Assembly: GCA_902770195.1 (NCBI GenBank)
Contig: CACXSA010000011.1
Span: 1 to 37,330 of the forward strand
DNA: 37,330 nt
DNA from: an uncultured Prevotellaceae bacterium
GTDB taxonomy: Bacteria > Bacteroidota > Bacteroidia > Bacteroidales > Bacteroidaceae
Reading direction: 5' to 3'
A program made the position numbers and the translations under genes. The notes below the pieces were generated by a model. It saw only the letters and a list, made by a program, of their open reading frames with translations. It was not told the DNA's origin and did no database searches. Every line of letters starts with the position of its first letter. The first letter of the stretch is position 1. This document shows positions 7,115 through 16,451 of this stretch, in pieces.

Positions 7115-10100
7115 ATGAAACATAGATTATTTGTCATCGTGGCTGCTATATGTATAGTGCCTATGGGATTATTTGGACAGACATATCAGTCGCTTTGGAA
7201 GCAGGTGGAGGAGGCTCAGAACAAAGATCTCCCTCAAACGGCTATCCAGCATTTGCAAAAGATAGAGAAGAAGGCTCAGAAGGAGCATTCTTATGGTCAC
7301 TTGCTGAAAGCGACACTACTCGCTTCGCAATTACAGGCAGAGATTGCACCAGACTCGTTGCCACCTGCCGTTAACCGGTTGGAACAGCAGGAGAGGGACG
7401 TCAAGGACTTGCCCTTGAAGGCTGTCTATGATGCGGTGCTTTCCAAAATATACCAGGAAAACCGGCAATTGGCTGACGACTGGAAAGCGAAGAGCCAGGA
7501 GTATGCTGCCAGCGCAATGGCTCACCCAGAGGCTTTGGCATCGGTGAAGACGGATACTTATGAGCCTTTCGTTGTTAAGGGAAAGGACAGCGAGTTGTAT
7601 GGTCACGACTTGCTCAGTGTCATTGGCAGGGAGTTGGAAGCGTGGCAGGACTTGCATGGATATTACAGCAAGACGGGAAACCGTCGTGCCGCTTGTATAA
7701 CAGGTGCCGAGGCATTTGACAATGTCGCAGCCTTGGATTCTCTGTTGCAGGTTTATGGTGACTTGCCAGAAGCTTGTGAGTTGGCTATCAAACGCTATCA
7801 GTTGATGGATTCGGGCGACTATCCGATTGCCCAGAAGATGGACTTCTTGCGCAGCTCTATTAATCGCTGGGCCAGTTGGCGTCGCACCAATTGGTTGCGT
7901 AACATGGAACGTGAGTTGACAAGACCTCAGTTTTCAGCAAGGATTCTCCAACGTGTGGCAATGCCTCAGGAAGCACAGACTGTGCTGTTGAGTGGTGTGC
8001 GCAATATGGAGTCGTTGACCATGAAGGTGTATCGTACTTCCTTGAAGGGAGACACCAAGCTGGATGCGGAGGAAGACTACAAAAAATACAAATCGCAGTT
8101 GAAGGAGATTGAGGAGCGGAGACAGACGCGCTATTTCACGGGTCATGAGGATTATGAAATCTATGAGGATTCCATGACCCTGGGAGGACTGGAGCCTGGC
8201 GTCTATCTGGTGGAGTTCTCGTCTCAGACAATGACATCCCGTCAGTTCTATTATGTATCAGGTGTCCGTCTCCTGTCGCAGGCTATGCCAAACGACGAGA
8301 TGCGTTATGAAGCTGTAGATGCACGGACAGGAAAGCCATTGCCCGATGCTGTCGTACAAAAGACAGACCGCTATGGCAATGTCATGTTTGCCTATACTCC
8401 CACAGACTGCTATTGTCCACCAGTTAGTCTGTATGGGCGTTATAACTATCATGAATACCAATATGGGGCAGAGCGCATCAGCCTGTTCTCAGACCGTAGC
8501 ATTTACCGACCAGGTCAGACGGTCCATGTGTCAGCAATCATGTGGAAGGAGCTGTCGGCTACGGACCATAAGGCAGTAGCAGATAAAAAGGTAAGGATAG
8601 AGCTGCGCGATGCCAACTATAAGGTGGTGAAGGAAATGACAGTGACTACCGACCGATATGGCAAGTGTGTTACGGAGTTCATATTGCCCACAGGACTGCT
8701 GAACGGACGCTTTACGCTTTGCTCCAACGGCCAGAGTCTCAGTATCCAGGTCGAGGAGTACAAGCGCCCTTCCTTCCAAGTGGAGTTTGCTGATTATCAG
8801 GAAACCTATCAGGCAGGTGACACCGTACAAGCCCAAGGCAAGGCTCTGACATACGCTGGTGCTCCTGTGCAGGGCGCAAAGGTGAAATATACGGTACGCC
8901 GTAAGGTGGCTTTCTGGTGGATGTCCTATTCCCGTTATTGGGAAAATGGATTCTTGGGAAGCACTGTCAACAACGAGGTGGTGAAGGAAGGCGAAACGGT
9001 GACGGCAGACGATGGTACTTTCAGGGTTGAGATGCCCATGCTGTTGCCTAAGGAATTAGGTCGCCGTCCTATGTTCTATCATTTTGTGGTGGAGGCTGAT
9101 GTGACTGATTTGGCTGGTGAAACACACAGTGGAACCCTCAGCTTGCCATTGGGTAACAAACCCACTGCACTGACCTGTGATATTCCAGAACAAATTCGTA
9201 AAGACCAGCTGCCTCCCTTGACGTTCAACCGTCGCAATGCTGCAGGCAAGGAGATAGCAGGTACTGTAAAATACTGTCTTGACGGTGGAAAGTGGAAGGA
9301 ATGTGCAGCCAATTCTTCTGTGTTCCATCTCCCGTCTTCCATCAAATCTGGCTCTCATCGCCTGGAAGCTGTATGCGAACAAGATACGCTTGATATCAAA
9401 TTCGTGGTGTTTGGCTTGGATGACAAGAAACCAGCCACCCAGACCAACGATTGGTTCTATGTGTCACACCAGCAGTTCCCTAACGATGGTTCTCCTGTGA
9501 CATTGCAAGTGGGTAGCAGTGCTCCAGATTTGTATATCTTCTATGCCATCTATGCTGGTAATAAAGTGATAGAGAAGGGTGAAGTGAAGAAGAACGGTGA
9601 ACTGATTAACCGTCAGTTTACCTACAAGGAAGAGTACGGCAATGGCTTGTTGTTGAGTTATGCATGGGTGAAGGATGGTGAGTGCTATAGCCATCACCAG
9701 ACTATCAAGCGTCCCATGCCTGGCAAGAGATTACGTTTGACCTGGGAGACCTTCCGTGATCGTCTGACACCTGGACAACAGGAAGAATGGCGATTGAAGA
9801 TACAGAATCCTGATGGGACACCTGCTGAAGCAAGTCTGATGGCGGTGCTCTATGATAAGAGTCTGGATGCCATCAAACAACATCAGTGGCATTTTGCTCC
9901 TACGAGTTTCTTGCCCATGCCTTCTACCTCTTGGCAATATCTCCAGAAGATGAACGTGTTCTGGTCGGGTAGTCAACGTAATCAGAAGATGCTGAGTGTA
10001 GATAACATGATGTTCAGTTATATCGACGGTAGTGTGTTCCCGCATTACTATCGTATCGGAGGCATTCGTATCCGTGGTGCTCAACCTATGATGGCGAAGG

Positions 10101-12604
10101 CTTCCAAAGGAGCAACATCTATTCGCGGTCGTGACGAGTATATTATGGAATCTGCTAATATGATGGCTGATGTCGCTTCTGCCAAGCAAGTTGCTGCCGC
10201 GACGGATGAGGTATATGAAAAGGGTGCTGCCCAGTCTGCACAGGAAGAGAATAGTCCTATAGGTATCCGCAAACGCTCGGACGAAGGACGCATGCTACCG
10301 GAGGGACGCAAGAACATGGATGAGACCGCTTTCTTCTATCCGATGTTGGAAACCGATCAGACAGGTAATGTGGTGATGAAGTTTACATTGCCCGAGAGTC
10401 TGACCACTTGGCGGTTCATGGGTGTGGCCAATACGGTTAATATGCTTTATGGCAGTGTGGAAGGTGAGGCTATAGCACAGAAAGAATTGATGGTTCAGCC
10501 CAACATGCCACGTTTCTTGCGTGAGGGTGATGAGGCTACTATCACCATGCGTGTCATTAATATGGGACAGCAAACCATGAAGAATGGTACTGCACTGCTG
10601 CGACTCTATGATGAGGAATCGGAAGTGTTGTCCGTTTCTGAACCTTTCGAGGTGGAAGCAGGTAAGACGACATCCGTCAGTTTCCATATTCCAGCCTCTG
10701 TCTTGAAGCCAACACTGTTAACCTGTAAGGTGTCAGCTATTGCAACGACGGCAGGACAGGACGGCTTCTCTGATGGTGAGCAGCATTATCTGCCTGTGTT
10801 GTCAAACTGTGAATATGTCACGAAGACGGTACCCTATACACAGCATGAGCCTGGCGTGAAGACCATCAACCTGACCAAGCTGTTTCCTGCTGGCACCACT
10901 CAGCAGAAACTCACCGTAGAATATACCAACAACCCCACATGGCTGATGATTCAGTCGCTGCCCATTTTGGGACAACCTTGGGAGCATAGTGCCATCGATC
11001 AGGCTGCTTCCTATTATAGCAACCTGTTGGCAAAGACGCTGATGGCTCAAAATCCACAGGTGAAAACGGTCTTTGAACAATGGAAAAATGAAGAAAAGAC
11101 CATTTCTCTTGCTTCTCAGCTGGAGAAGAATCAAGAGTTGAAAGACCTTGTGCTGAATGAGACTCCGTGGGTGAATGCAGCAGACCGTGAGAGCGAGCAA
11201 AAGCAGCGCTTGGCAGACTTCTTCGATGAGAATGGCATTAACAACCGCTTGGAGATGGCTGTCGGAAAACTCCAGAAGTTGCAGAATGCCGACGGCTCCT
11301 TCTCGTGGTATCCTGGCATGCTGGGCAGTCGCCATATAACGGTAGCTGTCATGGAGATGCTTGTGCGCTTGAACAAGATGGCAGGCGAGCAATCTGCTAC
11401 CAAGCAGATGGGCCAGGAGACTTTCAAATATATTGGCAAGGAGATGGTGAAGGTTGTCAACGATTTGAAGAAAGAAGAGAAGAAAGGCCGTAAACCCTCC
11501 TTCCCATCGTTCACAGCACTTCGCTGGCTGTACCTCTGTGCCATCGACGGACGTGCATTGCCGTCGGATGTGAAGGTTGCCAACAACTACCTGATAGCCT
11601 TGTTGAAGAAAGATCTCAAGCGACAGACTATCTATGAGAAAGCACTGACTGCTGTAGTCCTTGACAAACATGGTGAGCATCAGAAAGCTGCAGCGTATGT
11701 GCGGAGTCTGAAGGAATATACCGTCTTTACGGAGGAAATGGGACGTTATTATGATACGCCGCGTGCTGCCTATTCATGGTATGACTACAAGATTCCTACC
11801 GAAGTGGCTGCCATCGAGGCTATCCAACAGGTGACTCCTAACGATACGCAGACCATAGACGAGATGCGCCGCTGGCTGTTGCAGGAGAAACGTACCCAGA
11901 CCTGGGATACACCCATCAATAGCGTCAATGCCATCTGGGCATTCTTGGCGAATAATACTAGTCAGACTAATCTCACTAGTTCCACTAACCCAACCACCCT
12001 TGCCATCGACGGTGCACCCATCAACCTGCCCAAAGCAACTGCAGGCTTGGGTTATGTGAAGACGGCTATAAACCAGTCTCAGGGCAAGACCTTTACAGCC
12101 TCCAAGACCTCAGAGGGTACATCCTGGGGAGCCGTCTATGCCCAGTTCCTCCAAAAGACTTCAGAAGTTGAGGCTGCTCAGAGTGGTATCAAGGTGAAGC
12201 GTGAAATCATATCTCTCACCTCTCCGCTCGAGCTTGCTCGCTTTCCCAAGAAAGACCTCTCACCTCTCACCTCAATTCAGGTAGGCGACCGTATCAAGGT
12301 GCGCATTACCATAGAGACCTCTCGCGACCTCGACTTCGTACAAGTTGTTGACCATCGTGCAGCCTGCATGGAACCTGTCCGTCAGTTGTCGGGCTATCAG
12401 CAGGGTGCTTATGTGTCACCTAAAGATGCTGCCACCCATTATTTCTATGGTGGACTCAGCAAAGGCAAACATGAGATTTATACAGAATACTATATTGACC
12501 GTGCCGGGCATTATGAAACGGGCACTTGCACAGTCGGCTGTGCTTATGCCCCCGAATATCGTGCCACGGCACCTTCTATAACTCTTAACGTTGAAGAAAA
12601 ATGA
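7115..12604 (+). CDS. alpha-2-macroglobulin-like protein, thioester-less type
   Basis: 1829 residues. An N-terminal signal peptide (MKHRLFVIVAAICIVPMGLFGQ) without a lipobox Cys places it in the periplasm. An MG2-type segment lies near residue 452 (ISLFSDRSIYRPGQTV) and the central A2M domain near 1069 (FFYPMLETDQTGNVVMKFTLPES). Where thioester A2Ms have CxEQ, this one reads PWEHSAIDQAASYY (about 1288-1301), so it cannot form a covalent bond to a protease; many Bacteroidetes paralogues share this. The bundle domain follows (SFSWYPGMLGSRHITVAVMEML). Likely role: protease trapping or envelope protection (family knowledge plus inference). The stop overlaps the DUF1573 start (ATGA). Oddities: a nine-base tandem repeat encoding TxxTxxTxx at 11957-11992 and an apparent 17-codon insertion at 12223-12273. 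Confidence 0.93.
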   Translation: MKHRLFVIVAAICIVPMGLFGQTYQSLWKQVEEAQNKDLPQTAIQHLQKIEKKAQKEHSYGHLLKATLLASQLQAEIAPDSLPPAVNRLEQQERDVKDLPLKAVYDAVLSKIYQENRQLADDWKAKSQEYAASAMAHPEALASVKTDTYEPFVVKGKDSELYGHDLLSVIGRELEAWQDLHGYYSKTGNRRAACITGAEAFDNVAALDSLLQVYGDLPEACELAIKRYQLMDSGDYPIAQKMDFLRSSINRWASWRRTNWLRNMERELTRPQFSARILQRVAMPQEAQTVLLSGVRNMESLTMKVYRTSLKGDTKLDAEEDYKKYKSQLKEIEERRQTRYFTGHEDYEIYEDSMTLGGLEPGVYLVEFSSQTMTSRQFYYVSGVRLLSQAMPNDEMRYEAVDARTGKPLPDAVVQKTDRYGNVMFAYTPTDCYCPPVSLYGRYNYHEYQYGAERISLFSDRSIYRPGQTVHVSAIMWKELSATDHKAVADKKVRIELRDANYKVVKEMTVTTDRYGKCVTEFILPTGLLNGRFTLCSNGQSLSIQVEEYKRPSFQVEFADYQETYQAGDTVQAQGKALTYAGAPVQGAKVKYTVRRKVAFWWMSYSRYWENGFLGSTVNNEVVKEGETVTADDGTFRVEMPMLLPKELGRRPMFYHFVVEADVTDLAGETHSGTLSLPLGNKPTALTCDIPEQIRKDQLPPLTFNRRNAAGKEIAGTVKYCLDGGKWKECAANSSVFHLPSSIKSGSHRLEAVCEQDTLDIKFVVFGLDDKKPATQTNDWFYVSHQQFPNDGSPVTLQVGSSAPDLYIFYAIYAGNKVIEKGEVKKNGELINRQFTYKEEYGNGLLLSYAWVKDGECYSHHQTIKRPMPGKRLRLTWETFRDRLTPGQQEEWRLKIQNPDGTPAEASLMAVLYDKSLDAIKQHQWHFAPTSFLPMPSTSWQYLQKMNVFWSGSQRNQKMLSVDNMMFSYIDGSVFPHYYRIGGIRIRGAQPMMAKASKGATSIRGRDEYIMESANMMADVASAKQVAAATDEVYEKGAAQSAQEENSPIGIRKRSDEGRMLPEGRKNMDETAFFYPMLETDQTGNVVMKFTLPESLTTWRFMGVANTVNMLYGSVEGEAIAQKELMVQPNMPRFLREGDEATITMRVINMGQQTMKNGTALLRLYDEESEVLSVSEPFEVEAGKTTSVSFHIPASVLKPTLLTCKVSAIATTAGQDGFSDGEQHYLPVLSNCEYVTKTVPYTQHEPGVKTINLTKLFPAGTTQQKLTVEYTNNPTWLMIQSLPILGQPWEHSAIDQAASYYSNLLAKTLMAQNPQVKTVFEQWKNEEKTISLASQLEKNQELKDLVLNETPWVNAADRESEQKQRLADFFDENGINNRLEMAVGKLQKLQNADGSFSWYPGMLGSRHITVAVMEMLVRLNKMAGEQSATKQMGQETFKYIGKEMVKVVNDLKKEEKKGRKPSFPSFTALRWLYLCAIDGRALPSDVKVANNYLIALLKKDLKRQTIYEKALTAVVLDKHGEHQKAAAYVRSLKEYTVFTEEMGRYYDTPRAAYSWYDYKIPTEVAAIEAIQQVTPNDTQTIDEMRRWLLQEKRTQTWDTPINSVNAIWAFLANNTSQTNLTSSTNPTTLAIDGAPINLPKATAGLGYVKTAINQSQGKTFTASKTSEGTSWGAVYAQFLQKTSEVEAAQSGIKVKREIISLTSPLELARFPKKDLSPLTSIQVGDRIKVRITIETSRDLDFVQVVDHRAACMEPVRQLSGYQQGAYVSPKDAATHYFYGGLSKGKHEIYTEYYIDRAGHYETGTCTVGCAYAPEYRATAPSITLNVEEK
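11957..11992 (+). repeat. ACTAnnnnn nonamer tract inside the A2M gene
   Basis: Four consecutive 9-bp units (ACTAGTCAG, ACTAATCTC, ACTAGTTCC, ACTAACCCA) encode a Thr-rich linker TSQ-TNL-TSS-TNP. A nine-base period keeps the frame whatever the copy number. Confidence 0.7.
12213..12273 (+). repeat. in-frame 51-bp hairpin insertion in the A2M gene with flanking direct repeats
   Basis: CTCTCACCTC occurs at 12213-12222 and 12264-12273, an offset of exactly 51 bp. Between them lie two abutting perfect hairpins, CGAGC-TT-GCTCG (12229-12240) and CTTTC-CCAA-GAAAG (12241-12254). The extra sequence adds 17 residues, PLELARFPKKDLSPLTS; without it the protein reads SLTS-IQVGDRIKVRI. The part CTCGAGCTTGCTCGCTTTC resembles the reverse complement of the element before ispH. 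Confidence 0.65.
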
Positions 12605-13665
12605 TGAACAAGAAACAAGCCATACTCTCTCTGCTATTCTTAGCAGTCTTACCTGTAGCTGCACAAAAGCTGACGCTTGTCAAGACAACCATTGACGTGG
12701 GAAAGACTGGCTACCTGCAACCTGTTACAGCCGTTTTCGAATGTCGAAACAAGAGTCATCGGAAACTGAAGATAACGCAGGTTATTCCCGATTGTAATTG
12801 CACTATGATTGACTATCCGAAGGGTGACATCGGAGGTAATGATAAGTTTGAGGTACGCATGACCTACAATGCCCGCCAACTGGGACATTTCGACAAGCAG
12901 GCAGCCATTATCAGCAATGGTAATAAGGAGCCACTCTATCTTCGCATGACAGGTGTAGTTTTGGCGGAGATACAAGACTTCTCAGGAACCTATCCCATAG
13001 AGATGGGCGACCTCCGATTGGACAAGGCAGAACTGGAGTTTGACGACATCAATCGTGGCGATGTACAAGTGCAGGAAATACATATATATAATAATAGTTC
13101 GAAGGTTTATAGTCCTAATCTGATGCACCTGCCTCCCTACCTGACGGCTGTTGTCACCCCTGAGCGGCTGAGCCCTAACAGAGCAGGTAAGATTACCGTT
13201 ACGCTGAACTCGGCAAAACTACATGACTATGGTCTGACGCAGACATCTGTCTATTTGGCTGGTAATCCTGGCGATAAAGTGAGTGCTGACCATGAGATAT
13301 CTGTCTCTGCTGTTCTCCTGCCATCGTTCGATGAGTTGTCTTCCTCAGCCAGGAGTCAGGCTCCCCATATCCAATTGTCAAAAGAGGTGATAAACTTCCA
13401 GTTTAATGGTAAGGCTAAGATGAAGGACGTCATAGATATTACCAATACGGGACAGTCGGATTTGGAGATTTCATCGTTGCAGATGTTCACTGGTGGACTG
13501 AGAATATCTTTGGGACAGAAGCATCTCAAACCTGGCGAATCGACAAAGCTGAAAATTACTGCGGAGCGTGCCGAACTAATGAAGACACGTACCCGTCCAC
13601 GTATCCTGATGATTGTCAACGACCCACAGAAACCCAAAGTAACGATTACCATCAACGCGAAATAA
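12601..13665 (+). CDS. DUF1573 domain protein, periplasmic
   Basis: 354 residues with a signal peptide ending near AVLPVAAQ, no lipobox. The first Ig-like domain has the DUF1573 signature: a conserved F-E-C-R-N region followed by IPDCNCTMIDYPKGDIGG and a VRMTYNA strand. Two further beta-sandwich-like segments follow, the last at about 255-354 (INFQFNGKAKMKDVIDITNTG). These Ig-like folds occur in exported Bacteroidetes proteins; a specific role is not known. It starts inside the A2M stop codon (ATGA overlap), with a second ATG directly after, so the two proteins are probably made together and may work together at the envelope. Two CTCATTT-like heptamers (13669-13682) separate it from meaB. Confidence 0.88.
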   Translation: MMNKKQAILSLLFLAVLPVAAQKLTLVKTTIDVGKTGYLQPVTAVFECRNKSHRKLKITQVIPDCNCTMIDYPKGDIGGNDKFEVRMTYNARQLGHFDKQAAIISNGNKEPLYLRMTGVVLAEIQDFSGTYPIEMGDLRLDKAELEFDDINRGDVQVQEIHIYNNSSKVYSPNLMHLPPYLTAVVTPERLSPNRAGKITVTLNSAKLHDYGLTQTSVYLAGNPGDKVSADHEISVSAVLLPSFDELSSSARSQAPHIQLSKEVINFQFNGKAKMKDVIDITNTGQSDLEISSLQMFTGGLRISLGQKHLKPGESTKLKITAERAELMKTRTRPRILMIVNDPQKPKVTITINAK

Positions 13666-13688
13666 TTTCTCATTTATCATTTAAAACA

Positions 13689-14786
13689 ATGGATCATCCT
13701 GAAAATAGTTCAGAATATGCAGGCTTGCAAGTCAACAGCGGTGTTGAGCAGCAGCCACTCGTCAATCCCTATCTGAAACGAGGTCGTTTCCGTCGTCGTG
13801 AACTTTCTACCGCAGAAATGGTGGAAGGTATCTTGAAGGGCGATGTTACCATTCTCTCACAGGCTGTCACACTGGTAGAGAGTGTCAATCCCGACCATCA
13901 GCAGAAAGCACAGGAAGTCATCAACAAGTGTCTGCCCTATAGTGGTCATAGCATCCGTGTGGGTATCAGTGGTGTACCAGGTGCAGGCAAGTCAACCTCA
14001 ATAGATGAATTTGGCATTCATGTACTCAAGGAGAAAGGGGGCAAACTGGCCGTACTCGCCATTGACCCATCGTCCGAGCGCTCCAAAGGATCTATCCTGG
14101 GGGATAAGACACGCATGGAGAAACTCTCTACCCATCCCGACTCGTTTATTCGACCTAGTCCTACAGCAGGTTCCCTAGGCGGTGTGGCACGCAAGACGCG
14201 TGAGACCATCATCCTCTGCGAAGCTGCTGGCTTTGACAAGATTTTCGTGGAAACCGTAGGTGTCGGACAGAGTGAGACCGCTTGCCACTCCATGGTTGAT
14301 TTCTTCCTGCTCATCCAATTGGCTGGAACGGGTGATGACCTGCAGGGTATCAAACGTGGTATTATGGAGATCTGCGACGGCATTGTTATCAACAAATGTG
14401 ATGGCGACAACGTGGACAAGTGCCACATGGCAGCCACCAATTTCCGCAACGCTCTCCACTTCTTCCCCAAGCCTGATAGCGGCTGGCTGCCCAAAGTTCT
14501 GTGCTATAGTGGATTCTATGGCTATGGCATCAAGGAAGTGTGGGATATGATTTACGAATATATCGACTTCGTCAAAGCCAATGGCTATTTCGACTATCGC
14601 CGTAATGAGCAGTCTAAGTACTGGATGTATGAAAGTATCAATGAGCACCTGCGCCTGAACTTTTATAATAATCCTACCATCCGACAGCAATTGCAACAGG
14701 CAGAAAATTCGGTGTTAGCCGGTCAGCAGACCAGCTTTACCGCCGCCCAGCGCCTCCTCGACGAATACTTCTGCCTATTAAAGTAA
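13689..14786 (+). CDS. meaB: methylmalonyl-CoA mutase-associated GTPase MeaB
   Basis: 365-residue G3E-family GTPase that guards methylmalonyl-CoA mutase: it gates loading of adenosylcobalamin and prevents inactivation, supporting propionate formation through succinate. Walker A GVPGAGKST is at 95-103, the MeaB-typical IDPSSERSKGSILGDKTRM at about 125-143, Walker B/switch region ETVGVGQSE at 188-196, base-recognition NKCD at 235-238, and the C-terminal dimerisation part ends DEYFCLLK. Length and motifs fit the family. The mutase genes are not in this window. It lies 23 bases after the DUF1573 gene and is probably read from the same promoter. Confidence 0.96.
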   Translation: MDHPENSSEYAGLQVNSGVEQQPLVNPYLKRGRFRRRELSTAEMVEGILKGDVTILSQAVTLVESVNPDHQQKAQEVINKCLPYSGHSIRVGISGVPGAGKSTSIDEFGIHVLKEKGGKLAVLAIDPSSERSKGSILGDKTRMEKLSTHPDSFIRPSPTAGSLGGVARKTRETIILCEAAGFDKIFVETVGVGQSETACHSMVDFFLLIQLAGTGDDLQGIKRGIMEICDGIVINKCDGDNVDKCHMAATNFRNALHFFPKPDSGWLPKVLCYSGFYGYGIKEVWDMIYEYIDFVKANGYFDYRRNEQSKYWMYESINEHLRLNFYNNPTIRQQLQQAENSVLAGQQTSFTAAQRLLDEYFCLLK

Positions 14787-14795
14787 TCATAATTC

Positions 14796-14868
14796 TTTGA
14801 CCTAAAGGTACCGCTCGGCATCCCAAAGGGTGACGCTTGCCAAAGCAAGAAAGCGACCAAAGGTCGAG
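14796..14868 (+). repeat. hairpin-rich dispersed element, intergenic copy before ispH
   Basis: 73 bp beginning TTTGACC and ending GGTCGAG, the same ends as the 80-bp element inside tatD (19516-19595). The last 19 bases, AAAGCGnCCAAAGGTCGAG, match with one difference. It is a chain of small hairpins with AAA loops: CCTAAAGG, CCCAAAGG, CTTGC-CAAA-GCAAG and CGACC-AAA-GGTCG. It fills the meaB-ispH gap and would be in the leader of any transcript reading into ispH. Confidence 0.65.
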
Positions 14869-14900
14869 TTCTAATTACTAATTTCAAATTTTTAATTAAA

Positions 14901-15761
14901 TTGTTACAAATAGAAATCGATAATGGCAGTGGCTTCTGCTTCGGAGTGACCACCGCCATCCAGAAAGCTGAGGAAGAGCTTGCCAAGGGTACCAAGCTCT
15001 ATTGCCTGGGAGATATTGTCCACAATGGAATGGAGTGTGAGAGACTACGGCAAATGGGACTGGTCACCATTAACCATGATGAGATGAGTCGCCTGCACCA
15101 TGTGAAAGTGTTGCTCCGTGCCCATGGAGAGCCCCCCGAGACGTATGAACTGGCTCGTCAGAATAATATCGAGATAATAGATGCTACCTGCCCTGTGGTA
15201 TTGCAATTGCAGAGGCGCATCAAGAAACAGTATGACATGAATCATGATTCCTGTTCGCAGATTGTCATCTTTGGAAAGGAGGGTCATGCAGAAGTTCTAG
15301 GATTGGTAGGGCAGACAGCAGGCAATGCCATCGTCATTGAGCATTTTGACGATGTCAAGCAACTGGACTTCTCGCGCGACATCTTTCTCTATTCTCAGAC
15401 GACTAAATCGCTTGACGAGTTTCATCATATCATCCTTTATATCCAGGAGCATATCTCTCCAAATGCCACCTTCCGGTCTTTCGACACCATCTGTCGCTCG
15501 GTAGCCAACCGTATGCCGAATATTTCACAGTTCGCTACCAAGCATGACCTTATCCTCTTCGTCTGTGGACGCAAGAGTTCCAATGGCAAGGTGCTCTTCA
15601 ACGAGTGTCTTCGCGTCAATTCCAACACCCACCTCATTGAAGGACCGGAAGAAATAAACCCACAGTGGCTTGAGGGTATCAAGACTGTGGGTATCTGTGG
15701 GGCCACTTCCACACCCAAATGGCTCATGGAACAATGCCGTGACGCCCTGCTACGCTTGTAG
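14901..15761 (+). CDS. ispH: 4-hydroxy-3-methylbut-2-enyl diphosphate reductase
   Basis: Last step of the methylerythritol phosphate pathway: HMBPP is reduced to IPP and DMAPP on a [4Fe-4S] cluster, cytoplasmic. The three cluster cysteines are present: C13 (SGFCFGV), C97 (DATCPVV) and C198 ([10 protein letters not shown]). Active-site segments RAHGEP (H75), GKEGH (H129) and QTTKS are also present. 286 residues is the usual length for the Bacteroidales form. The start is TTG ([14 protein letters not shown]), which fits homologues beginning one residue before the conserved IEID; no ATG is available nearby. The 3' end overlaps the convergent cmk by 12 bp. It supplies precursors for enzymes such as the polyprenyl synthetase at 18.3 kb. 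Confidence 0.95.
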   Translation: MLQIEIDNGSGFCFGVTTAIQKAEEELAKGTKLYCLGDIVHNGMECERLRQMGLVTINHDEMSRLHHVKVLLRAHGEPPETYELARQNNIEIIDATCPVVLQLQRRIKKQYDMNHDSCSQIVIFGKEGHAEVLGLVGQTAGNAIVIEHFDDVKQLDFSRDIFLYSQTTKSLDEFHHIILYIQEHISPNATFRSFDTICRSVANRMPNISQFATKHDLILFVCGRKSSNGKVLFNECLRVNSNTHLIEGPEEINPQWLEGIKTVGICGATSTPKWLMEQCRDALLRL

Positions 15762-16451
15762 TTTGGCGATGGTGCACTCAAACTGCTGCATGAGCCATTG
15801 CTTCTGCTCGGGAATGGTCATGTTGGAATTGTCAAGCAGCAAGGCATCGTCAGCCTGGCGTAGGGGAGAAACCTCGCGGTGGGAGTCTATATAGTCGCGC
15901 TCCTGCACATTCTTCAGGATGTCTGCATAGTCAGCGTCCATACCCTTGGCTTTCAGCTCGTCATAGCGACGCTGGGCACGCACCTCGGCAGAAGCCGTGA
16001 CGAAGATTTTGAGTTCAGCGTTGGGGAATACCACCGTACCAATGTCGCGTCCATCCATGACGACACCACCGCCACGCCCCATCTCCTGCTGTTGGGCAAC
16101 CATTGCTTCCCGCACGAACCCCAGGGTGGCAATGGGACTAACGTGGTTGGAAACTTCCATGGTGCGGATGTCACGCTCCACGAGTTCACCATTCAGATAG
16201 GTGTCTGGACGACCAGCCTCCGGATTGAACTTAAAAGATATGCGGATGTCGTTCATACGACTGCGCAGTTCTGCCTCGTCAATACTGCCGTCAGCAGCAA
16301 ACAGTCCGTTGCGTAGGGCAAAAAGGGTGACACAGCGATACATGGCACCGGTATCTACATAAACATAGCCCACCTCGCGGGCCAGGTCTTTGGCCATCGT
16401 GCTCTTTCCACACGACGAGTGACCATCAATAGCGATTGTTATATTTTTCAT
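15750..16451 (-). CDS. cmk: cytidylate kinase
   Basis: Transfers phosphate from ATP to CMP/dCMP, cytoplasmic nucleotide metabolism. The P-loop GHSSCGKST is at 10-18, followed by [11 protein letters not shown] (CMP site), then [19 protein letters not shown] (DGRDIGT, family signature) and the lid region [13 protein letters not shown] with [13 protein letters not shown]. 233 residues, the normal length. The ATG overlaps the porQ stop (ATGA), and the 3' end overlaps convergent ispH. The cluster porQ-cmk next to ispH recurs in Bacteroidales. Confidence 0.96.
   Translation of the reverse strand: MKNITIAIDGHSSCGKSTMAKDLAREVGYVYVDTGAMYRCVTLFALRNGLFAADGSIDEAELRSRMNDIRISFKFNPEAGRPDTYLNGELVERDIRTMEVSNHVSPIATLGFVREAMVAQQQEMGRGGGVVMDGRDIGTVVFPNAELKIFVTASAEVRAQRRYDELKAKGMDADYADILKNVQERDYIDSHREVSPLRQADDALLLDNSNMTIPEQKQWLMQQFECTIAKLQA

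Noticed and set aside
10976-11017. Loss of the A2M thioester as a mutation
   Set aside because: The SAIDQAASYY form matches thioester-less Bacteroidetes paralogues, so it is a subfamily trait rather than decay.
10802-11680. 292-codon minus-strand frame in the A2M gene
   Set aside because: It is the complement of a well-supported coding region, with leucine/histidine-rich shadow composition.
15750-15761. Overlap of ispH and cmk as a frameshift or annotation error
   Set aside because: Both proteins have normal length and complete motifs. A 12-bp convergent overlap is common and needs no special explanation.
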